A stretch of 64,000 nt of DNA from an uncultured candidate division Zixibacteria bacterium (GTDB taxonomy: Bacteria > Zixibacteria > MSB-5A5 > GN15 > PGXB01): the NCBI GenBank assembly GCA_937925655.1, contig CALAMC010000066.1, positions 1 to 64,000 on the forward strand, given 5' to 3'. This document shows positions 60,374 through 64,000 of this stretch, piece after piece; within the stretch, counting starts at the first letter, position 1, and every line of letters begins with the position of its first letter. The translations under genes and the position numbers were made by a program. The notes beneath the pieces are model-generated. The model made no database searches and had not been told where the DNA came from. It saw only the letters and a list, made by a program, of their open reading frames with translations.

Positions 60374-60401
60374 TTGACAAGAGATGATATGGGGTTATAT
60401 T
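60374..60401 (+). promoter_or_regulatory. Sigma-70-type promoter of the large secreted protein gene
   Basis: A consensus TTGACA, a 16-base spacer and TATATT (5 of 6), about 30 bases before the ATG at 60437. The remainder of the 59962-60436 gap holds the pyrophosphatase promoter and the dockerin relic. Confidence 0.7.
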
Positions 60402-60436
60402 AAAATAGAATGATTCTTTGCTCCAAAGGGCGGTTC

Positions 60437-63187
60437 ATGAACAAGATTCTGCCAATTCTGGTTATTTGTTTGTTATTCCTGGCGGCATCAGCGACAGGGC
60501 GAATTAATAATAATCGCTGCCGTTTGGAATTAAGCAAAATCGAAAACGTCCTGTTTACAACTGAGATTAATGTATCGGTTAATATTGTGGGCATGCGCGG
60601 CTCATTTGATTATTTCAAACTCGATATTGCCTTCAATGACACTCTTCTTGAAGTGATCGAAGTGCTCCCCGGTAACTATCTTGACCGCTGTGGAAGATGG
60701 GATCTGGAATGGCAGGTTGAATATTCCAATCATTACAATGATACGGGGCCGCTCGGCCAGTTGACCATTATCGGGACAAAAAAAAGAGGGCTTGTCTGGC
60801 GTCATTTACCCGGGCGAAAAAGTCTGGTCGATATCCGATTTTATGTGCGGCCGGAAAGAGGTTATTCCTGTGTGCAGTTGCCTTTGAAATTTCGATGGCT
60901 CGGATGTTACGATAATCATCTGGCAAAGAGAAATAACAAATTCGTATCCAGGAATGTCTATAGCTTCGATGGTTTGCCGGAGCAGGGCTGGTCGTTTTCC
61001 GGTTTATCCGAGCAGTGTCTGGATCAAATCGAAGAAAATAGCGGTTTTGCATATCATTCGGTGGACTTTGTGAACGGGTATGTTAGCATTATGTGTCCTG
61101 AAGATATCTGGGGGGAAGGGGATTTGAATCTGAATGGTATATCTTTTGAAGGGGACGATTTCCAAATATTCAAAAACTATTTTCTAACGTGCGGGTTATC
61201 GGCATTTCAGCTTGACCCCCAGCTTCAAATCGAGCAAACCAATGTTATCCCCGATATCGTGCCACTGGGGCTCGACGACCTGGTATATTTTTGCCGGATT
61301 ATGAATAATGAGGATATCCCCTATGATGAATTATCTCCGTTCACGGGGCGGATGTTCTACCAACCGCAGCCGGGGAAAATAAACATCCGGACTGATTTTG
61401 CCAAGTCCGGCGGGGCGGTTCATCTGGTGTTCGATGTAGGTCCGGAAGCCGAGTTTGAATTTGAAGCTGCCGACGACCTGGAATTCGAATGGAATATATG
61501 CGATAATAAATTAAAAATACTGATCCTGGATTCTATCCCCGCCGGTGATTATCGCTTGCTGGATATCATATCGGAAAATGCGGAATTGGATTTGACTTCG
61601 GTCATGGCGGCGGGATTCAACGGAGAAAATATAAATTTGTTCGTTGATACTATTGCCGCAATCGGCATTGAAATTGCGCGGATTCGTAACCAATTGCAGG
61701 GTCATTATTCCGATGTGCCCGTGATTAAGAAATATGGCGACCATGAATTCTATGGATTCGATTTACTGATCGGCTATGATAGAACTCCTCTGACATGTAT
61801 GGGGGCAGTGCCCGGGGATATTTTTAATATTCCCGGTTCGTACGAATGGGAATATTTCACGTATAGATTCGGCCCCTTTGTTGAATGCGACAGCTGTCCT
61901 TCGGGGCAGTTGCGATTAGTGGGCATGGCAGAATCAAATGACGGACCGCATCACCCGCTTGACAGGCATGTACCGGATGGCGGGGAATTATTTAAAATCG
62001 TTTTTTGGGTTACCAATGATAGAACTTATGAATGTGCAATGCTTCCGATAGAATTTATTTGGCTCGACTGCGGCGATAATGTGGTGTCAATTGAAGATCC
62101 GAACCATTATTTAAACTATTTTACATGCGTATCTCGAGCTGTGAAAAATCGCGATACCTGTAGTTTCCCGAACTGTGATCCGCATTGGAATGATGCGGGC
62201 AATCCCGACGACCCTGGAGGATATCCGACCCTCGCCGGTTATCAAAATCTTTGTTCCAGCAGTACGGCATGGCAAGACAGAATCCCGGCCATAGATTTTT
62301 ATAACGGTTTTATCCATATTATTTGTGCTGATATAATCGATGCTCGGGGCGATGTAAATCTCAATGGGATCCGCTATGAAGTCGCGGATTTGATAGCTTT
62401 TCAGAATTACTTTTTGTATGGACTCGATTCTTTCATTTATGATCAAAATGGACAAGCTGCTGCATCTGACGTTAATCGTGATTGCTTCAATTTAACTCTT
62501 GACGATTTTGTTTATTTATTGAGAGTAATTACCGGTGACGCTTTATCATATGTACACGTTCGGGATTCGTTTGATGTAGCTTTGCGTTGCGATCGGGATA
62601 ATAATCAAATCGCTTTTTCAATGAATTCAGAATTGGCTGTTGGGGCGGTATATTTAAAATTATATCCTGAATCCTGTATTGATTCGGTAACCTTTAATGA
62701 GGATATAAACGAGCTGGAAACGTATGCCGTCAGTCACAACGACACCGTGAATATACTCGTTTATAGCTGGAATGGGGGAGATTCAATTACAGCAAATATG
62801 GAATCATTTGTTACGGCCTATTGTAATGATTCCGAACCGACGATGATTACGGCAGCGGTGTCAAGCTATTATGGTCTTCACGGGGTGATATCGATAAACT
62901 GGCCGTTGCCGGAAAAATTCGAATTACGCCAGAATTTCCCGAATCCATTTAATATGCTTACGACGATTTCTTTCGATATGACTTCTGCCGGTGAATGGAA
63001 TGTTCAAATATGCAATATTCTCGGTCGGGAAGTTAAAACATTCACCGGGTATAGCGAGCCGGGGGCGGTACGTATCGACTGGGACGGCACGGATGAATCC
63101 GGCCGCGATCTCGCCAGCGGGGTTTATTTCTTTAAAGTAATGGTTGGACAACAAGCTCAAACGCGTAAAATGGTTATATTGAAATAG
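60437..63187 (+). CDS. Large secreted protein with duplicated cohesin/dockerin-like units and FlgD-like C-terminus
   Basis: A 916-aa exported protein; I start it at ATG 60437 (signal KILPILVICLLFLAASATG). It consists of two similar halves. Each has a cohesin-like beta domain (FKLDIAFNDTLLEVIEVLPG; FDLLIGYDRTPLTCMGAVPG), then a VRPERGYSCVQLPLKFRWLG-type block, then a dockerin-like segment opening with DLNLNGISFEGDDFQIFKNY or DVNLNGIRYEVADLIAFQNY. The C-terminal ~90 residues begin PEKFELRQNFPNPFNMLTTI and end FKVMVGQQAQTRKMVILK, the FlgD-like/T9SS-like surface domain common in this lineage. Function unknown; a surface or scaffold protein is likely. Confidence 0.85.
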   Translation: MNKILPILVICLLFLAASATGRINNNRCRLELSKIENVLFTTEINVSVNIVGMRGSFDYFKLDIAFNDTLLEVIEVLPGNYLDRCGRWDLEWQVEYSNHYNDTGPLGQLTIIGTKKRGLVWRHLPGRKSLVDIRFYVRPERGYSCVQLPLKFRWLGCYDNHLAKRNNKFVSRNVYSFDGLPEQGWSFSGLSEQCLDQIEENSGFAYHSVDFVNGYVSIMCPEDIWGEGDLNLNGISFEGDDFQIFKNYFLTCGLSAFQLDPQLQIEQTNVIPDIVPLGLDDLVYFCRIMNNEDIPYDELSPFTGRMFYQPQPGKINIRTDFAKSGGAVHLVFDVGPEAEFEFEAADDLEFEWNICDNKLKILILDSIPAGDYRLLDIISENAELDLTSVMAAGFNGENINLFVDTIAAIGIEIARIRNQLQGHYSDVPVIKKYGDHEFYGFDLLIGYDRTPLTCMGAVPGDIFNIPGSYEWEYFTYRFGPFVECDSCPSGQLRLVGMAESNDGPHHPLDRHVPDGGELFKIVFWVTNDRTYECAMLPIEFIWLDCGDNVVSIEDPNHYLNYFTCVSRAVKNRDTCSFPNCDPHWNDAGNPDDPGGYPTLAGYQNLCSSSTAWQDRIPAIDFYNGFIHIICADIIDARGDVNLNGIRYEVADLIAFQNYFLYGLDSFIYDQNGQAAASDVNRDCFNLTLDDFVYLLRVITGDALSYVHVRDSFDVALRCDRDNNQIAFSMNSELAVGAVYLKLYPESCIDSVTFNEDINELETYAVSHNDTVNILVYSWNGGDSITANMESFVTAYCNDSEPTMITAAVSSYYGLHGVISINWPLPEKFELRQNFPNPFNMLTTISFDMTSAGEWNVQICNILGREVKTFTGYSEPGAVRIDWDGTDESGRDLASGVYFFKVMVGQQAQTRKMVILK

Positions 63188-63228
63188 TCTCGGCCTGTGC
63201 GCTTTTTATTCAAGAGAGCTTCTGCAAA

Positions 63229-64000
63229 TTATTTCTCCAGTTCTCCCAAAAACTCGCCGATAGCTTTTCCGAATTCGGCCGGTTTGTCATAGAACATGAA
63301 ATGTCCGGCGCCGTCGATTACCTGGAACCGGGCGCCCGAAATATTGTCGCTGTACATCCGGCCCACTCCCTCCGGTTGAAAATCTTTGGCGCCGTGCAAG
63401 ACCAGAACCGGGAAGTTGAATTCTTTTAATTTTGGCCTAAGATCGTAACTCATGCCCATGCTCATATACAGGCCGACCGTCATCCAGCCGCCGGAAGCCT
63501 GCGGGTCGAATGCGCTCGGAAGTTTAAATCCGGATTTATCGGCGGCGGATTTATAGTACAAGGCGGCTTCATTATTCAGCGCCACCAGATCCGATTCCGA
63601 TTTGCTGAAAATGTTGGAAAAATCAAAATACCGTTTCTGAAAGTCTTCGTACCCGGGTTTGAGACTGTCCGGCAACAACTCTTTCATTTTATTTAAATAA
63701 TCGAATTCCGGCGGGGGCGGCATAACAATCACTCCAGCCGGGGCAACAAGGATAATGGCTCTGACATTTTGCGGGTATTTCAGGGCGTACATGGTGGCGA
63801 TATACCCGCCAAAGGAGTGGCCGATTAAAATCAGCTTTTCCTGACCGAGCATTTGACGGACGGCGTCGATATCCGCCAGCTGTCTGTCGAGCCCCAGTTT
63901 TTCGATCAAGATGTTCATGTTGGCCATAAAATCGGGCGAGTCAAATTTGTCGATGGGCCGAGTGGACTTGCCGCAACCGCGCTGGTCATAGTACACGAAT
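63229..64000 (-). CDS. Alpha/beta hydrolase, proline iminopeptidase-like, partial (N-terminus beyond window)
   Basis: The C-terminal ~257 residues of an alpha/beta hydrolase; the frame continues past the window edge. Visible features are YYDQRGCGKSTRP (oxyanion/HGxG-adjacent region of proline iminopeptidases), the nucleophile elbow LIGHSFGGYIATMYAL (Ser ~78), the acid in VLVLHGAKDFQPEG and the catalytic His in DGAGHFMFYDKP. The DQRGCGKS segment is typical of the prolyl aminopeptidase/tricorn-factor group, but related hydrolases share it. It converges on the large secreted protein gene with 41 bases between them. Confidence 0.85.
   Translation of the reverse strand, partial: FVYYDQRGCGKSTRPIDKFDSPDFMANMNILIEKLGLDRQLADIDAVRQMLGQEKLILIGHSFGGYIATMYALKYPQNVRAIILVAPAGVIVMPPPPEFDYLNKMKELLPDSLKPGYEDFQKRYFDFSNIFSKSESDLVALNNEAALYYKSAADKSGFKLPSAFDPQASGGWMTVGLYMSMGMSYDLRPKLKEFNFPVLVLHGAKDFQPEGVGRMYSDNISGARFQVIDGAGHFMFYDKPAEFGKAIGEFLGELEK

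Noticed and set aside
1..64000. CRISPR arrays, prophage, insertion sequences, rRNA genes, integrated element borders
   Set aside because: I found no regularly spaced repeats, transposase or integrase frames, phage structural genes or rRNA-like stretches in the window.

Overview
The window most likely comes from an uncultivated Gram-negative bacterium of the FCB group, with candidate phylum Zixibacteria or a close relative as the best guess. The grounds are many secreted proteins with dockerin-like repeats or FlgD-like C-terminal beta domains (typical of Zixibacteria and Fibrobacterota relatives), an outer membrane with porin, TonB-type and other barrels, and a complete dissimilatory sulfite reductase locus. 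This placement rests on gene content, not on a phylogeny. I saw no insertion sequence, prophage, CRISPR array or rRNA.

Layout. (1) 1-14542, minus strand: a sulfur-respiration operon read dsrA-dsrB-dsrD-dsrN-dsrL-dsrC-(RsbRD protein)-dsrM-dsrK-dsrJ-dsrO-dsrP-CoA-disulfide reductase/rhodanese-hemA. It makes siroheme sulfite reductase, its activator, its siroheme amidase, the DsrC sulfur carrier, the DsrMKJOP membrane complex and the first tetrapyrrole enzyme. It carries both DsrD and DsrL. (2) 15007-18523, minus: qmoB and qmoA behind a good promoter, without qmoC, aprAB or sat in the window. (3) 18749-21981, minus: trmB, a retropepsin-like protein, nadE. (4) 22085-23497, minus: one secreted thioredoxin-fold/dockerin protein split by an in-frame UGA. 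The UGA sits where the first Cys of a CxxC motif should be, and a perfect hairpin follows it: a probable new selenoprotein. (5) 23749-25358: an outer-membrane barrel and a small Ca-binding secreted protein. (6) 25484-33819, plus: a phosphate regulon, phoB-phoR, porin, pstS-pstC-pstA-pstB-phoU, with matching 11-bp direct-repeat Pho-box candidates in front of phoB, the porin and pstS. (7) 34093-39725: RRM protein, peroxiredoxin-like, VTT and MORN proteins, a structured GC-rich element, a chemoreceptor, tRNA-Gln. (8) 39849-46303: thiamine pyrophosphokinase, a membrane spermidine-synthase-like protein and an AmmeMemoRadiSam set whose members carry export signals. (9) 46369-57758, plus: a long run with mannose-1-P guanylyltransferase, SPOR lipoprotein, TsaC/YrdC, low-molecular-weight phosphatase, DUF3108, an unknown conserved protein, FtcD, PHP phosphoesterase, a secreted metalloprotease, an ECF S component and a TonB-type receptor. 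(10) 57955-64000: K+-dependent membrane pyrophosphatase, a dockerin relic, a large secreted cohesin/dockerin-like protein and a truncated alpha/beta hydrolase.

How it fits together: sulfite (from an unseen Apr/Sat step, thiosulfate, or disproportionation) would be reduced by DsrAB with DsrC, with electrons delivered by DsrMKJOP from quinol and possibly by DsrL from NAD(P)H. QmoAB would pass electrons to an adenylylsulfate reductase encoded elsewhere, and a membrane pyrophosphatase would conserve energy from the pyrophosphate released on sulfate activation. All functional statements come from reading the sequence; none was tested by database search.
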